From: Hypoxylon rubiginosum
Taxonomy: Eukaryota; Ascomycota; Sordariomycetes; Xylariales; Hypoxylaceae
Direction: 5' to 3'
Length of the DNA: 64,000 bases
NCBI GenBank assembly: GCA_902806565.1
Contig: CADCXA010000044.1
Span: 62,001-126,000 of the forward strand
In this document: positions 10,960 to 23,750 of the stretch, piece after piece
Layout of the letters: every line of letters starts with the position of its first letter
Numbering within the stretch: position 1 is the first letter of the stretch
Position numbers and translations under genes: made by a program
The notes under the pieces: generated by a model
The model's database searches: none
What the model was told of the DNA's origin: nothing
The model's input: the letters and a program-made list of their open reading frames with translations, nothing else

Positions 10960-11469
10960 ATGGCAGACTACGAACCCCTTGACGGCGGGGAGGCCAAGGA
11001 GTGGCTCCGCGAGAACCGCGCGGAGGTCAACGCGTACCTCAGGCGACGCATCAAGTACTTTGAGCGCGTCGGGTGCTTCGCCTGCGCCGACCCGGCCGAG
11101 GGCGCCATCCTCGTCGTCATCCTGCAGCAGCACTGCCCGTACCGCCCGGGCGCCGAGATGCGCAACGAGGGCGTCGACGAGGACGTCGACGCCGTCCTCG
11201 AAGGCTTCTACGTGACCCCCGGATATACCCTCTACGCCGCCTTCGCCAACGTCGTCGTCGTCAAGAGGGACCCCACGGCCCGATCCGGCTACGCCGCCGT
11301 CTCCTGGCCGTCGACCATCATCGCGCCGGGCGGTCAGTACGGAGATAAGGAGCACCGTTCTCGACTCGTCCTGCCCGAGATCCCCGAGGGACACGATGAG
11401 CTCGCCACGGGCTCCCTGGTCATCCCGTCTCGCGACTGGTCCGAGTCGTCGTCCGAATCCTCCGATTAG
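10960..11469 (+). CDS. Small protein of local paralogue family, copy 3 (GC-rich)
   Basis: 169 residues, single exon, start in good context (CAGCATGGC). Shares the family layout: AKEWLRENRAEVNAYLRRRI aligns with the N-terminal helix of copies 1 and 2; CFACADPAEGAILVVILQQH replaces the CSNTG-PVL core; VLEGF aligns with ALEGY of copy 2; VVVVKRDPT...VSWPSTI replaces MMEYV...YWPSEI. It is longer at the C-terminus, ending in an acidic serine tail (SESSSESSD). Third codon positions are strongly G/C, unlike copies 1 and 2, which suggests strong expression or a different history. Family and function not recognised. The long minus-strand frame here is a shadow of the GC-rich codons. Confidence 0.8.
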   Translation: MADYEPLDGGEAKEWLRENRAEVNAYLRRRIKYFERVGCFACADPAEGAILVVILQQHCPYRPGAEMRNEGVDEDVDAVLEGFYVTPGYTLYAAFANVVVVKRDPTARSGYAAVSWPSTIIAPGGQYGDKEHRSRLVLPEIPEGHDELATGSLVIPSRDWSESSSESSD

Positions 11470-11807
11470 AAGGGGGAATCACTCATATCGATCGAGTCGG
11501 AAGTAAACGCGACGCAACAGGGTTCTACTTGCCGCAAGGCTATTTTACAGCACTAGCTCTAGTTTGACGCAGAGCAATAATCGTTTTAAGAAGACATGAA
11601 TTGCTTGGTATCGCAGGGTTGGCCGGAAAATTTTCTTTTTTTGCTCTTTGCTAGACTGTTCCGTGAGAAGGAAAAGGACCGGATGCTACCGGGAAGGGGA
11701 TGAAGGCAACTATATAGCAATCATATAGCTCCGGACAGAAAAAGCCAAACGCACTTGGCTTACTTGGCTAACTAATTAATTACTTGCTTTCCCATGCCCC
11801 TAAATTT
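11470..11807. other. Intergenic, convergent 3' regions
   Basis: About 340 bp between the plus-strand copy 3 and the possible minus-strand gene. No gene seen. Confidence 0.5.
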
Positions 11808-12293
11808 CTACGTATCGAGTGGCTGTGCGAAGTTTACATAAAATTTCCTCTCGCCGCTCTGCGTTTGGATTGTGAAGCTGCATCGTAACTCTTCAACCCT
11901 CCACTCAAGATCAATAGGATAAAAATGCAGCGGTCGCGTCTGAACCAACGTCGCTGGACTAGGAAAATACTGAAAAGCTGCCTTTAATATCAATACATGT
12001 GTGCCTGATCTAGACGGATGTCGCGAACTGATGGCGAGGGCGGCGAACACCAACTCGTATGACATGCCGTGTTCGCAGCTGACTGTGATTCAAGTCAAGC
12101 CCTTCTTTGTCAAGCAATCCACGCCCTTCTCCCTGAATGTACGGACCACGATGCACTCGCCAGTATAAGCACGAGATAATAGGATAATGAGGAACCAAGT
12201 CCCTCTATTTCTATCTGATGCTACGTATTGCGCTGACCGCGATAGTTTCAGGTCACACGTATCCTTCTCCTGAAAGCATACTGAATATCCCAC
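11808..12293 (-). CDS. Possible small two-exon gene, unknown
   Basis: Minus-strand frame of 161 codons interrupted only by one TGA. A 60-nt intron (12083-12142; GTACAT donor, CTTGAC branch-like site, CACAG acceptor) would remove the stop in phase and leave 141 residues (exons 12143-12293 and 11808-12082). The product would run MGYSVCFQEKD...SCEHGMSYELVFAALAISS...QSGERKFYVNF. I recognise no domain. The alternative is a relic with a CGA-to-TGA stop. Moderate support: a coherent splice and a long open frame, but no homology I can name. Confidence 0.35.
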
Positions 12294-14195
12294 CGCGACG
12301 ACCTCCTAAAACCATAGCCCGCGCTTTATCGTAACTAACCTTGCCACCAACTTCAGGAAACCCTCTACTATACTTGTATTTCGAAGAGCCAGTTAGTAAA
12401 TAATCAGCCACGAACGCGAGAAACTATTGTCTCCCTGCTGTCGCGCTGGCATTACCAATAATAGATACTTCGACAGTTCTTCTAATCGCGGTTGACGTCT
12501 CATATGGCACGGAACGATAAATACACCGCGCCGACCTTTCGTAGAAGTGTCTGGCCGTCTTCTTCAGGTCTCCTCAAATATGGTATGTCTACCTAAGGTA
12601 CCTACCTATCTAGTACCGAATGCTTACCGCTAGATAGAACCGCCACTTACAGACGAGTAATACATACCACAGAAGTAGCGCGCGGAGACTGTGCTACGAA
12701 ACGACACTCGACATTCCACTCCAAATGCGTACGCGAGTTTACGCGCATGACAGATACACGTGTTCTCAAGGTCTCATCAAAGGGGGCTTACTTTCGTCTA
12801 CCTCTTGTCCGGAAATAAGACGGCCGAGTAAGCTTAAGCCCACGATACCGCTGGACTACGCCGTTTATATTATCGACCTACATACGTTTCGGAAGGCCGA
12901 TGTCGATAGATCCACCCTACAGCGAGGCGAGATTGATTATACGCCGAAGATTCGAATCACGTCAGAAGTTGTCATCCATCATAAACGCCTTATGTTCGAG
13001 ACGAGTCCCTACCCGAACCGTGGCTGCCTGTCGACGCGCAAAGCACCGCCGGTTGGACACCGTACCATTATAGCCCGGACGAATTCGTGATAGGGGGTGC
13101 TTACAGCTGACGCGTCTAGTCCGAGGTGAGAGGGCATCGGACCAATATATGACAGAATCAGGAGCGTTTCGAATGGGGACGTACTGTTATACATAGATAG
13201 GTAGGCGACGACAACGACAGCGCCTGTAGACAGTTGATGGAAGACGTTGGTGTCATCTCTCGCATGTGTACACGAACATTCAACCTAACCCTACCGAAGT
13301 ATGCGCAGCAGGGATACCTCAGGTAGGTATGTATAATGAACAATGAACCTCGGAAATAGGTACAGACACGCACAAACCAGAATATGCAAGGGCTGTCAAA
13401 GCTTGTTCCTAGAGCCGCCAGATGAGCCGCAGATAGATAGGTGGATGGATCTCTAAGAGCAGTCATGGATTCGCGATGTTGGTGAAGTGGTGTCATACTG
13501 CATGGAGCTAAGCAGGCACCACGTTCCCGACGGAATGGGCGAACGCGCAGGCCCCTTACCTGCACAGGTAAATTGACCATGTCTCCCTCTATTCCCGGGG
13601 TCGCGATTCATTCCCAGGGGTCGCGGATCGCGGGTTGCAAAAATGAGGTTATCACGAAACGCGTTGTGCTAGATCGCATTGGGTTAAGTCTACTTCTGAG
13701 CTCTCCTCGAACTCCCAATACGGATGTGGGAAGGGGTGTTGCGGTTGGTAACCTACCGATAACCGATACCCTGGAGAAGCCCATCGCGGGGGTGCACGAG
13801 ATTGAACAGGGCCTATTAGGGGTTGGGTTATTACCAGACTTACCAGTAATCCAGAACCTGCCGCGTCATCGTATGAAGCGCGATGTCACCTCTCCCCAAG
13901 CTGTATTATTAGGTCTTTCGACGATACGAAGCGAAAGGGTCCAAATTTTGAATTGGAATTGGCGGTCAACTCTTTCTCTCAAACCGGCGATGCATGGCCC
14001 TTTGGCGGACTGTTTCCGAAGTGGACGTGATAAACAGGAGCTGTACCGTAATTGTTAATCAGGGCCCAGCTTTTTTTTTATTGCTCTGCAGGTACAATTA
14101 CGAGAAAGGGAAATGGCTAAGAACAATCGCTGCAGATTTTGTTGGTCGGTTAGTTCTTGTTCCTGTCGACAAAATGTTTCAAGGGATATCAAAAC
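12294..14195. other. Gene-poor stretch
   Basis: Contains frames of 121-161 codons on either strand (12725-13090, 13158-13580, 13579-14058), none with family motifs, typical starts or introns. AGGTAGGT-type motifs near 12590 and 13320. I see no gene I can support. Confidence 0.45.
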
Positions 14196-14477
14196 GCGTG
14201 GGCTTTCAACTTGGGGGACGACGATCGTCGAGTTTCCGAAACGGCTGCCCGCTTACGTAGATATTGTATGATCTTCGAGATCAACATACTGGACGAGTCT
14301 CGATTCTCTTGAGTCGTGGGGATGCCTAGGGAAATCTGCATTCGTAGAAACACGGGGGAAACATACCACATGCCAAATATGTATTACCATTTAGACGGAC
14401 GCGACGTGCGCTTCCACGGCCGAGATGTGGGTTTAAAATTAGAACATTATCCGAGCCACAATCACGTACCTACATAG
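14196..14477 (+). pseudogene. One-stop relic of an unknown gene
   Basis: 94-codon frame open except for TGA at 14310-14312. It reads WAFNLGDDDRRVSETAARLR, then ILDESRFS, the stop, then MPREICIRRNTGETYHM and GRDVRFHGRDVGLKLEHYP. Residue composition looks protein-like on both sides of the stop, and TGA is one C-to-T step from CGA. No start codon or family identified. It may be an exon of a larger decayed gene starting upstream around 14.09 kb, where a pyrimidine tract plus CTGCAG resembles a splice acceptor. Confidence 0.35.
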
Positions 14478-17400
14478 TATGCTAATAAGCGAAGAGCGCT
14501 CTAGCCTGTCTCCTTGTCTCCTGTCTAGAAGGATCTTGCAGGCTACGAGCATTTTTGCTTCTTGGCCTTGGCAATGCATCTTATCTTACTATATGGATAT
14601 TCGGCATCTTAGGCTTAGGTACTCAGATTATACCAGTGCCGTCTTGTCCGTGCCGACTAACCGTTCACCATCATCATGGGCTTGGCGAGTATTCGTATCA
14701 ATGAATTTTTGTCGGTAATCGCTGTTCGTCGTATAGCATCTACCTAGGTATTTTGAACGTTTCGAGATGGAATGAATCTGAATTAGAAAAGGCCACGGTT
14801 CTCCGGGGAAGAGATATCCGAACTCTCTAGCCGTCTCAGATCGACTCGAACGGCCCGTCATTAAATCGGCTTAACTCTAGCACGTGGAGCTAATGTAGAT
14901 ACTTTTCTCCCGCGAACCGCGAACGGACTCGGTGGGGTTGCACTTTGTCATGGAGCTTGTTGGCGCGGTGGCGGTAGGGCTGGTGGTCTTAGTGTAGTTT
15001 AGAAAAGGGGGGCCAAGGGGGGGCGTCCAGGACGTCTCGGAGCCGCTAATTGCACAAGTTCAAGGGAGAGAGATTGTGGCCGCGTAATCGGTAGAATCGG
15101 TTCATCGGGCTAGCAATTTGACAATTCCACTTGCGGAATGTAATAAAGTCGCCACAGCTGAGGCTAGCAGCTAGCACGCCCGGTTCCTGACCCAAAGAGT
15201 TCTAAGAGTCAAAGCCTCCTTCGATCCAGTTCTTCTGTCGCGTGCACAGTTTCGCTACTGGCAATCTCCTGCATAGCAGCCAATCTTGTCTGCTTGTGCG
15301 CCTTTCTCACCATCGTGGTTCTGTGAGCTGTCACATAGGTAAAGGTACTTACATAATCCATGGGATATGTGACAACTATTAAGCAGCCTCGTACATGGTT
15401 TGAATGCGCCCACGCTGTCGTGACATTGGTTAATCACCGTTAATGAGATCGTTGGGAACGGTGACGCTTTAGGCGACTGCTTAAGCTTCCATCCCTATAT
15501 GGGTAGATATGCTAGAATATCCAGAACTTGGGCTTCCAAAAATTGAAACGATTGGTCTTCAGAATTCTTGAGAGCTTTGAGGGGATAAGCTTGAATAGAC
15601 GACGAACTTCGGCGGAATATACAAAATGCGCCATAGTATTGGTGGACATGCCTATCCAGGATTGGTAGACACCATTCGCTATGTCGATCAATAGTCAGAG
15701 CCCTGCTGAGGAAACAATAGATTGAAAGCCTCATTGGCCGCAGTGTAGTATTAGCGTACCTACTGCGGTAAGTTGGTACATTGTAGAAACAAATACGAAA
15801 TATCGTGATCTTCTTCGCCCCTTTCGAAATTCCTCCACAGAAGTATCTCGGCTTGGGCGATAGGATCGCAATCTGATACCGGATGATGAGGTGCGCTGTC
15901 GTCCATCTTCTCCTAGGTCAACAAAATGTTTGGAAGATAGCTACTGGAAAGCAAGGATTCGAAATAGGAATGGTCTTGGCCGTGACATGAGGTGTTCGGA
16001 CTCGGTGGACGCGGAGGCGGCTGATACAACACGCGCGAGGGGGGAGGGGGGTTTCCCGGGAAGGGTGCGCCGCTAAAAGGTCAAAGTCGTCAGGCCGCAG
16101 GAAGACTTGGAGACTTGGAGACTTGTGACCAAGACGTGAATACCTAGGTACTATTAGCGTGGGAGTGTGCCCAGGTGAGCTTGCAACCTGCTTGTATTGA
16201 AGCGTGTGGGAAAAAAACATGTGGCGCGGGGCTGCAACTGAAAACAGATGATGAACGATGAATTCGGATACCGATACACGGGGGCCAGTTAGGTCACAAT
16301 AAAAAGAGCCAAGCATTTTCTAGTTGCACTGCCAAGAGTCTTGGTAGAGACGCTGGACAATTAAAATGACGCCTGTAAGGCGTTGTCAATGCCGATTATC
16401 CGGGGGAGAATGGGAACACAGCAGCTGTCTTGCACACCTACCTTCCCTCTGCAAGACCTATAAGCCCCATAAGCCCCCAACATTTAGGTACAGGTAGGTA
16501 TCAAGTATAGGTGGTATCCGTGGCTTAGGTGGTAGAAAGTACCTTATGTATGTACATGATGTAGGTAGGCTACAGGTAGGCTACCTCTTTAACTGCCAGG
16601 TCATTTTCTTCGCATCATATCTTACCACCTGCACTCTGATACGAAGTGTTGTAAGATGTATTCCCAATCGTGCTCATCGATACGTAGATAGCTTACAAGA
16701 GAGGGGAAAGATATATCCCTCTCTATATCGTAGAGATATTAATTCTACACTACCAGACCACTACTGTGCAGCCTATAAAAAGGGAGAAAAGTCGAGGTAT
16801 TGATTGGGAATTCCTCCTGTTATTTTAAGTTTAGCTAGCCTATCATACATAGCGCATTACAGTCAATTTACCTTAAACGTTACCACATTTAGCTTAGACA
16901 CCATCCTTTCCGACCACCTAGAAATGTACCCACCATCCTTTTATTGGCTTTTCTATCTACACCTGGGCATGTACCTGGACAACCTTGCGTGGCGGCAGGG
17001 AGGGCTGGGTTCATGTAGGTACAAATGTACATCTCTAATGGTCCTCAAGTGCCACATGTAACGTGCCTCTGAAAGGGATTACAATGAAAGAATATACCTA
17101 AAGAATACACCTAAAGACAGGAATAAAAAGGAATAAAAATGGAAGAAAGAAATAGGGCAGTCATCCCTATTGCCACCGTATCTATGGATCCTTTTGGAAA
17201 GTTGTTAGTAGGTAGGAATTTGATATAGTCACGATCGTAAAAATCGGCAAACCGGCGTAATCAGATAAAATTCTAAGGAAGAGGCTGAATTATTGTACAT
17301 AGTATCAGTGTATCTGGGTTTTCCCAATTCTCGCCAAGACGCCGTCTATTCTGAGCATCCTAAACACCCAGTACCATCCTAACAAATCCTGGCCCCTTGG

Positions 17401-18170
17401 AACCGTTGACCATGTCCTGACCCATAACTCATATTCTCATATGGGGAGGTATCCATCTTTGCATCTTTGTCCATCAATCAATCACAATCCGTCTTGTTTG
17501 CCAAGTCGCCAGGTCGCCAGGCAAAGCCCAGGGTCGCCAATCGTCCACCCCTTATTATATCACTTAAACACTTAACACTTAAAAAATCCTCCTCCCTCTT
17601 TTTTTTTTTTACTTGCGCTTCCTTTTGCCGTGTATATGCATATGCGGGAACTGACCTCCGATCCTGTCTTTCCTGATTTCCTTCTCTAATCGTCCCTTAT
17701 CTTTTTTTTAATCAGAACCATCCTCCCTCAAATTCTCGGAATTTGGAGGTATCAGTGTTCGTGCCCAGTGCCCGTGTCCGTGTGCGAGTGCGAAGACAGT
17801 GCGTGTGCGAATAGTATCGATTTGCCTAATATTTCCTACGAGGTCGAGGTCGTCCCTTTCGGCCTATCGTTGGACACCCTTTTTAGCCGCATCGCCGCGA
17901 CTAGAATTCAACTTAGGTCCCGCATATATCTCCCTTTACTGCGCGCGTCCAAAGAATCCGAACCATAACATTCCAAGTTCGGCTTACTCGCCTTACAACC
18001 CATTACCTCCAGCTATTACCTACCTATTACCTGCTTCTTCCGCTCACCCCGCTGCGAAGACGAACACAACCGCTTCACTGCACGATCCGATACGATCCGG
18101 TCCATTGCACCCAACTTCGATTCCGACCCCAAATCAAATCCTATCCACCAAGGAATGATACAGCGAAGTC
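14478..18170. other. Long gene-free stretch
   Basis: About 3.7 kb with no supported gene. ACCTAGGT palindromes at 14742-14749 and 16142-16149; a cluster of AGGTAGG/GGTAGGC motifs at about 16490-16590. The last 700 bp turn pyrimidine-rich with T-tracts, compatible with a long upstream region for the acyltransferase gene. Confidence 0.5.
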
Positions 18171-18180
18171 GATATAAAAC
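18171..18180 (+). promoter_or_regulatory. TATA-like element of the acyltransferase gene
   Basis: GATATAAAAC lies 33 bp before the ATG at 18214 and is the only TATA-like sequence there. It would imply a very short 5' UTR. Confidence 0.35.
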
Positions 18181-18213
18181 TTTCGTTCGCTCCTGAGTCA
18201 CAACTCTTCCGTC

Positions 18214-19871
18214 ATGGCTATTGGAAAAGAGGGGAACGTCAAATGGGTTGATGTAAGTGTAACTCCTTTCACATTTAGGTGGTGGCGGGAAATGCAGATC
18301 GCAAGTGGCAAGGCAGTCCAGTTCAGTGGGTGGAAATGGGGCTCTCGAACAACGGCATTGAGGATCTTCAGACGGTATACGCAATTCTAGAACAGGGGAA
18401 CGTTGAGTTCGGGTGGCGTCGATACCCCCATCGTCCGTTCTACGAGACCGGACTTAACAATGAAACGCGTGGAAGGATGGGGAAGATGGAACTTTGCTCA
18501 TATCTCTAGGCTCTAACCTTGAAGCTTTTTACTCTTTGCTAACCATGTTTGAATATAGGGTCTTCGAGGACTGGCGTCTACTCTCGTCGTGCTAACCCAT
18601 ATTGCCCGAGCTTTCGATGGCGAGCTCTTCCTCCCGGCCTCCCACGAGGGCGCCCAACCTCGACCTATGCAACTACCATTTCTACGAATACTCGTCCAAG
18701 GTCGTATCGGCGTCACTATCTTCTCCTTCGTCACCGGCTACGTCTGCGCTCTGAAGCCCATCAAGCTCTACCGTCAGAACAACCAAGATATTGCCTTCAC
18801 CTCCCTCGCCAAGTCCGCCCTCCGCCGTGTTCCCCGACTCGTTATACCATGCGCCTTCGCAACATTTCTTATATGGGTCATGGCAAATCTGGGCATGTTC
18901 CTCGTCGCAAAGCAGAGCGATTGTTGGTGGTGTGGTAAGACCGCACCCGACCGCCAAGCGAATGCGTATCTATCGGTGAAGCACTTGATTCAAAACATTA
19001 TCTCGACCTGGACGAACGGCCGAAACGCCTACGATGGTAATCAGTGGACACTCCTACCCCTGTTGAAGGGTAGCATGGAGGTGTATACCTTTATTATCGC
19101 CACGGCCTATATCCGACCCAAGTTCAGGATGGTCTTGAGCTTGATGATGTTTGCCTATTTCTGGATAGGAGCTGATTGTACGTTTCTCTCTGTCTTGCCC
19201 TTTAGGAATTTAACTAACAGTAAGTAGCGGCTTTTGGTATGCAATTCTTCTGGGGCGTTTTCCTTTGCGACTTGCAGAACCACTCTCCCGCCAACGAATG
19301 GCTCACTCGTCGGACGAGGCTATCGCGGGTCCTAGCTGCGATTTTCTTGATCTTAGGCCTATACGTAGCTTCATACCCTGAGGGACACCCAGAATGGATG
19401 GCATGGTCTAAGTACCAGCATACGGTCCTGAAGCACATTTTGCCAAAAGATCCCGATTTCCCGCGGTTCGCTTCCGGAATTGGTCTTGAATTGATTACCC
19501 TCGGTCTGCATTTCAGCCCTGGGTTACGGGATGTCCTCTCGAGCAAATACCTACTCTGGTTTGGCAAGCAGTCTTTTGCCGTCTATCTTCTCCACGGCCC
19601 TCTTCTACGAAGCGTTCTTTGCTGGATGGTCTACGGAATCCACGTTCCACCGCCGATCACGAATGACAAGGGTGAAACAATCCAAGGTACCCTGATGTTC
19701 CCCGGCACATTGCGCCTCATGGTTTTTCTACCATTCTGGCTTCCTCTCAACTACGGCGCAGCGATGCTCTGGACCGGTTATGTCGATCCCTGGTGCGCGA
19801 ACCTAACGGAGAAGATCGTGGGGAAATTCATGTTGGCGCGTGACGAAAAGGGTGTTCTCTTGCCGCAATAG
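18214..19871 (+). CDS. Acyltransferase-3 family membrane protein
   Basis: Multi-pass membrane O-acyltransferase of the acyltransferase 3 family (PF01757), which moves acyl groups onto sugars or small molecules. Three exons: 18214-18252, 18559-19177 and 19228-19871, introns of 306 and 50 nt, 433 residues. The first exon has only 13 codons (MAIGKEGNVKWVD) and splices onto GLRGLASTLVVLTHIARAF, the family's hallmark first helix; Arg16 and His27 form the conserved R-x10-H catalytic pattern. GRIGVTIFSFVTGYVCALKP is the next conserved helix. Later hydrophobic helices include AFGMQFFWGVFLCDL, created by splicing, and a late FGKQSFAVYLLHGPLL helix with another conserved histidine. No PKS/NRPS neighbour, so the acceptor is unknown. 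No defects seen. Confidence 0.9.
18253..18558 (+). other. Long first intron of the acyltransferase-3 gene
   Basis: 306 nt, GTAAGT donor and AATATAG acceptor, phase 0. Much longer than the other introns in this window. It contains a 76-codon open stretch (18279-18509) with no family match. The WVD-GLRGLAS junction is exactly the family consensus, so I favour one intron. Confidence 0.75.
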
Positions 19872-22234
19872 AAAGGCGGCACTGATGATTATCCTTCGAA
19901 GCGCGACGACGATGGCAGCTCTACGAGTCAGCAGGAAGTTCACGAAATGTTGGAGCTTTGATTCTCGCCAGAAAATCTTGGTTGGCCATTAGCCAACGTG
20001 ATGATTGTGCGACTATCTGCTCAATATTCTCGATTGCGACACAACACGAATTCTGTTCAACGCTGCGGAGTTGGGAATAGCATCCCATCTCGCATCCTAA
20101 CCCTATTCGGTGCTGTTTACCAGAACTTTCAGCAAACCTTAGTGCGAATACTGTAGCTCTTTTGTTTTGCTTGCGCCACTGGTGTTGGAGTTTCTGGAGT
20201 ACGTAGGGTTCACGGTCGTTGGGTTTCTGCATTGGTCATCAAGGAGGGCATTCAGGGGGCATTTGCACGGCCGAAGAAAAACGCATCATCGTACATACAC
20301 GCCTGGGGCGTTTATTAATTTTCCTGGTGGGGGGACTGACGGCCGACTTCCAAGATATCAGGCGCGCGCGCATGGGGAGGTAAAGAGTGTCAAAGTCCAC
20401 GGTCCTTTATTTCCGACTGGAGCTCGCGAATGGTTGATACCCATGATGATGAAAATATAGCCAAGCATAGATCAAGACGTCTCGCAAGACGATGTCGCGT
20501 GTTGCACCGCACACCACGCTTATACAGACCATAATTCAGATGAAAAGTTCTGTACATACTAAACCATTTCAAACTGTGAATATTTCTATTACTTGAAGTT
20601 GTAGCCTTTCCTACTGTGATGGGGAAGACAGCGGTAGAATGGGTTGTCCAAATCTCGAACGCCAAGAAGCCCCCAGTTCATCCGCGGCGTATTTACAATG
20701 ATATCGTTCCCACACCCCCCCTTAAAATACGGGATACGATTCCCGCGAGCTTCTTAAAATTATTACTCGTTACCTTGGGTATACAGCCTACCATCAATTG
20801 ACGCAAAGACGTTGGAAGCCCAGAAGCCCTAGATTCGTGCATAGAACGCCGGCAATTGACCATGTAGCTTCCCGGCTAGTACGAGACTGTCTGGACCCCT
20901 ATTTTTTCTGGTAAATGAAGTTCCCGTCCTCCCAACAACCGCCATCCCGTATGATATCTCGAGTAACACAAAGACGCAGGACCACATAGATAAAGTAAAT
21001 AGGCTATCTTAGGTAGGCTACCTATTAAAAGGAAAGATCCGCGTGATTATCTCGTGTCGTTATTTTTTCCTCCCTCCCTCCCTGCTGTTCTTGACTTGCA
21101 TGTACTTGCTGCATGTAACCCATCGCTTAGGTATCGTATCCGGCTGTCGGGGTCGTCGACGTGGCCGTGGGGTAATTACCCGAATAGAGAGTGATACTGC
21201 GAGGTACGACTTTTCTCGGCCGAACTATCGGCCTTGAAGAACAGGAAGGGTTATACGTTTGGTTTGAAGTACCGTCGCCATACTCTAATGGCTGAAATGT
21301 CTTCTAAAGCCTTGATAGCGGAGCTAAGAGTTATAGGAGACTGAGATAGCTACTCGCGGTATATGGCAAGAATAATAGATATAGGTAGGTACCTTTAGTG
21401 TCTGGATACTTGAGCGAATAGGAGAAAGCTAACATACCTAGGTAGTTAAAACAATATTATTTGAGCAACCAAAATATTATATTCAGACTTACTAGATGAC
21501 TTGATATGATACTTAGCTGAGTTACTGACTTAAATGGCAACATACGACTTAATTACTTCTCAGCACCTCCTTCGGCTTTGATCAGCTCAGCTTGGCACTA
21601 CTAGCTACCTATAATACATCCTTTAAGCTCATTAATGCCCGCTTCGCAATTCACCACCATTAAGACTTGCCTCCTAAGCCGAGTAGTTATCTACCTAGGT
21701 GCTTTAATCCTGTCAACTCCGTAACGCCGTATAGTCTAGACTCTCAACTCAGACTTTTAGAAAGGCTAAGCTCTATTCTCATATGTAGTAAGACCGCAAT
21801 TAGTGACGAAGCTTTAGGTGCGAGACCTCGGCGGTCCGCTCTAGATCGTATCTTTAATCTCGATGATCGACCCACGCTTTACGATCGTTCTTATCGGAGC
21901 TCATACTGTTTCGTAGAATACAGCTCTGAGTCTTGAATGTACGTTCTCAGGTCGCGAAATCCGTATTAATTCGTTGTTACCTAATACTCAGAGAAAGCAG
22001 TTCCACCAAAAGCTTCCTTGCCTTGGCCCATTTCCGCTCCCATTCCTTCTAATAGGTCGCGTCATAATTATTGTTTTGCTTGCTCTACAGATAGAGCTAT
22101 AATACTTACATATGTGTCATATATGTGAAATAAGATCCCGAGATATAGCTACAATATCGTCATCTTAAGCTACTAGCTGCGTAACCCGGCCGTGTAAGCA
22201 CGGCTAGGAGGGAAGCTGTGGGTTTTTTTTTAGA
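19872..22234. other. Gene-free flank of the AT block
   Basis: No supported gene. ACCTAGGT at 21436-21443 and 21693-21700. A C/T-rich tract CCTCCCTCCCTCCC near 21070. From about 22.2 kb composition drops abruptly to almost pure A+T. Confidence 0.5.
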
Positions 22235-23675
22235 TTATATAAGCATTTTATTATCGCACTATATTAACTTTACGTAATTTAAATTAATTAGAATTTATTT
22301 ATAAAAATATAAAATAAAAATTATAAAACTAATATTTAATTATTAAATTTATTATTTTTTATTAAAACTTTTTATTAATTTATATTATTTTTTTTTAATT
22401 AATATATTTATATTAATTATTTTATTTACACTTTATATTTTATATTTATATTTATATTTATTTTTTTTAAACTTTTATTTAAATTTTATTATTTTTTTTT
22501 TTAGAAATTTTTTAATTAGTGATTTTTATTTTTTTTAACTATTAAAATATTATTATATTTATATTTATTAAAATTTTATTTATTATTAATTTAAATATTA
22601 TTATTATTATTAATAAAATTATTAAATAATAAAACTAAGTTAATATTTAATTTAAATATAATATTATTAAATATAAATTTAAATTATTTAATTTTAATAT
22701 AAGTTAAAATTAATATTAATTTTATATATTTCGCTTTTAATTTTTTATTAATTTTAAACTTTTTTTTATAATTATTATTATTAGTTATTAATTTTAATTT
22801 ATTTTATTTTTATATAATAAAGGTTTTTTTATAATACTAATAATAAATATTAAAATTATTATTATTAGATTTTAAATTTAAATTTAAAAAACTTTTTTTT
22901 AAAATTAAAAGATAATATTTATAATTATTTTTTAATTGTTAATTTTTTAACTTTAAACCTTTTAATTTTAAGTTTTTTAATTATTAAATTTTATTTTATT
23001 TTTTCCTTTTCTTTTAATTATTTATTTTTAATATTTTTATTTATAGCTTATATATTTTAATTAAAATTTTTAATAACTTTTATTTATAGTGTTTATTTTT
23101 TTAAAATTTTATTAATAATAAATTAAATTTTTAATTTTTTATTATTTTTTTATTTTTAAGTAATAAAACCATTTTATTATATATTAAACTTTAAGTAAAA
23201 TATATAAATATATATTAAAAAAACGCTTTTAAAATAAAATAACATTTAATATTATAATAAAAATTTAAATATAATAAATTTTTATTAATAAAAAATCTTA
23301 ATAAGTTTAATATATAAATTTATAATATATATAACTTATTTAATTTATTATTTTTTTTTTTTTTTTTTTTAATATTATAACTATATAATTATAATTAAAT
23401 AAATAATAAATATTATTTTAAATTATTATTTAATTTTTATTATTATTAAAAAAGTTATTTATATTTAAAAATAAAATTATAAAATTTTATATATAATAAT
23501 TATTAAATTAAGTTAAATATATTTTTAATATAATATAAATTATTTTAGTTTTAATTAATATTTTTATAAAATAATAAATTTTAATTAAAAAGTTATAATT
23601 ATTTATTAATTTTTTTAAGTTTATTATAATTTTAATAATTAAAACTTATAAAAATGTTTTTTTATTATTTAAAGT

Positions 23676-23750
23676 TAATTTATTTAAAATTAACTTATTT
23701 AAAATTAATTTATTTAAAATTAACTTATTTAAAATTAATTTACTTACAGT
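23676..23750. repeat. 15-bp tandem repeat, about 5 copies
   Basis: Unit ATTAA(T/C)TTATTTAAA repeated about five times. The variable base alternates T, C, T, C between neighbouring units, which suggests a 30-bp higher-order unit. Confidence 0.7.

Noticed and set aside
10909..11394. 161-codon minus-strand frame opposite paralogue copy 3
   Set aside because: A shadow of high-GC third positions; Asp/Val/Gly-rich and without start context. The plus strand aligns with the other two paralogues.
13158..14058. Frames of 140-161 codons on either strand
   Set aside because: No domain, no intron signals, no conserved blocks; both strands are open to similar extents, as in decayed DNA.
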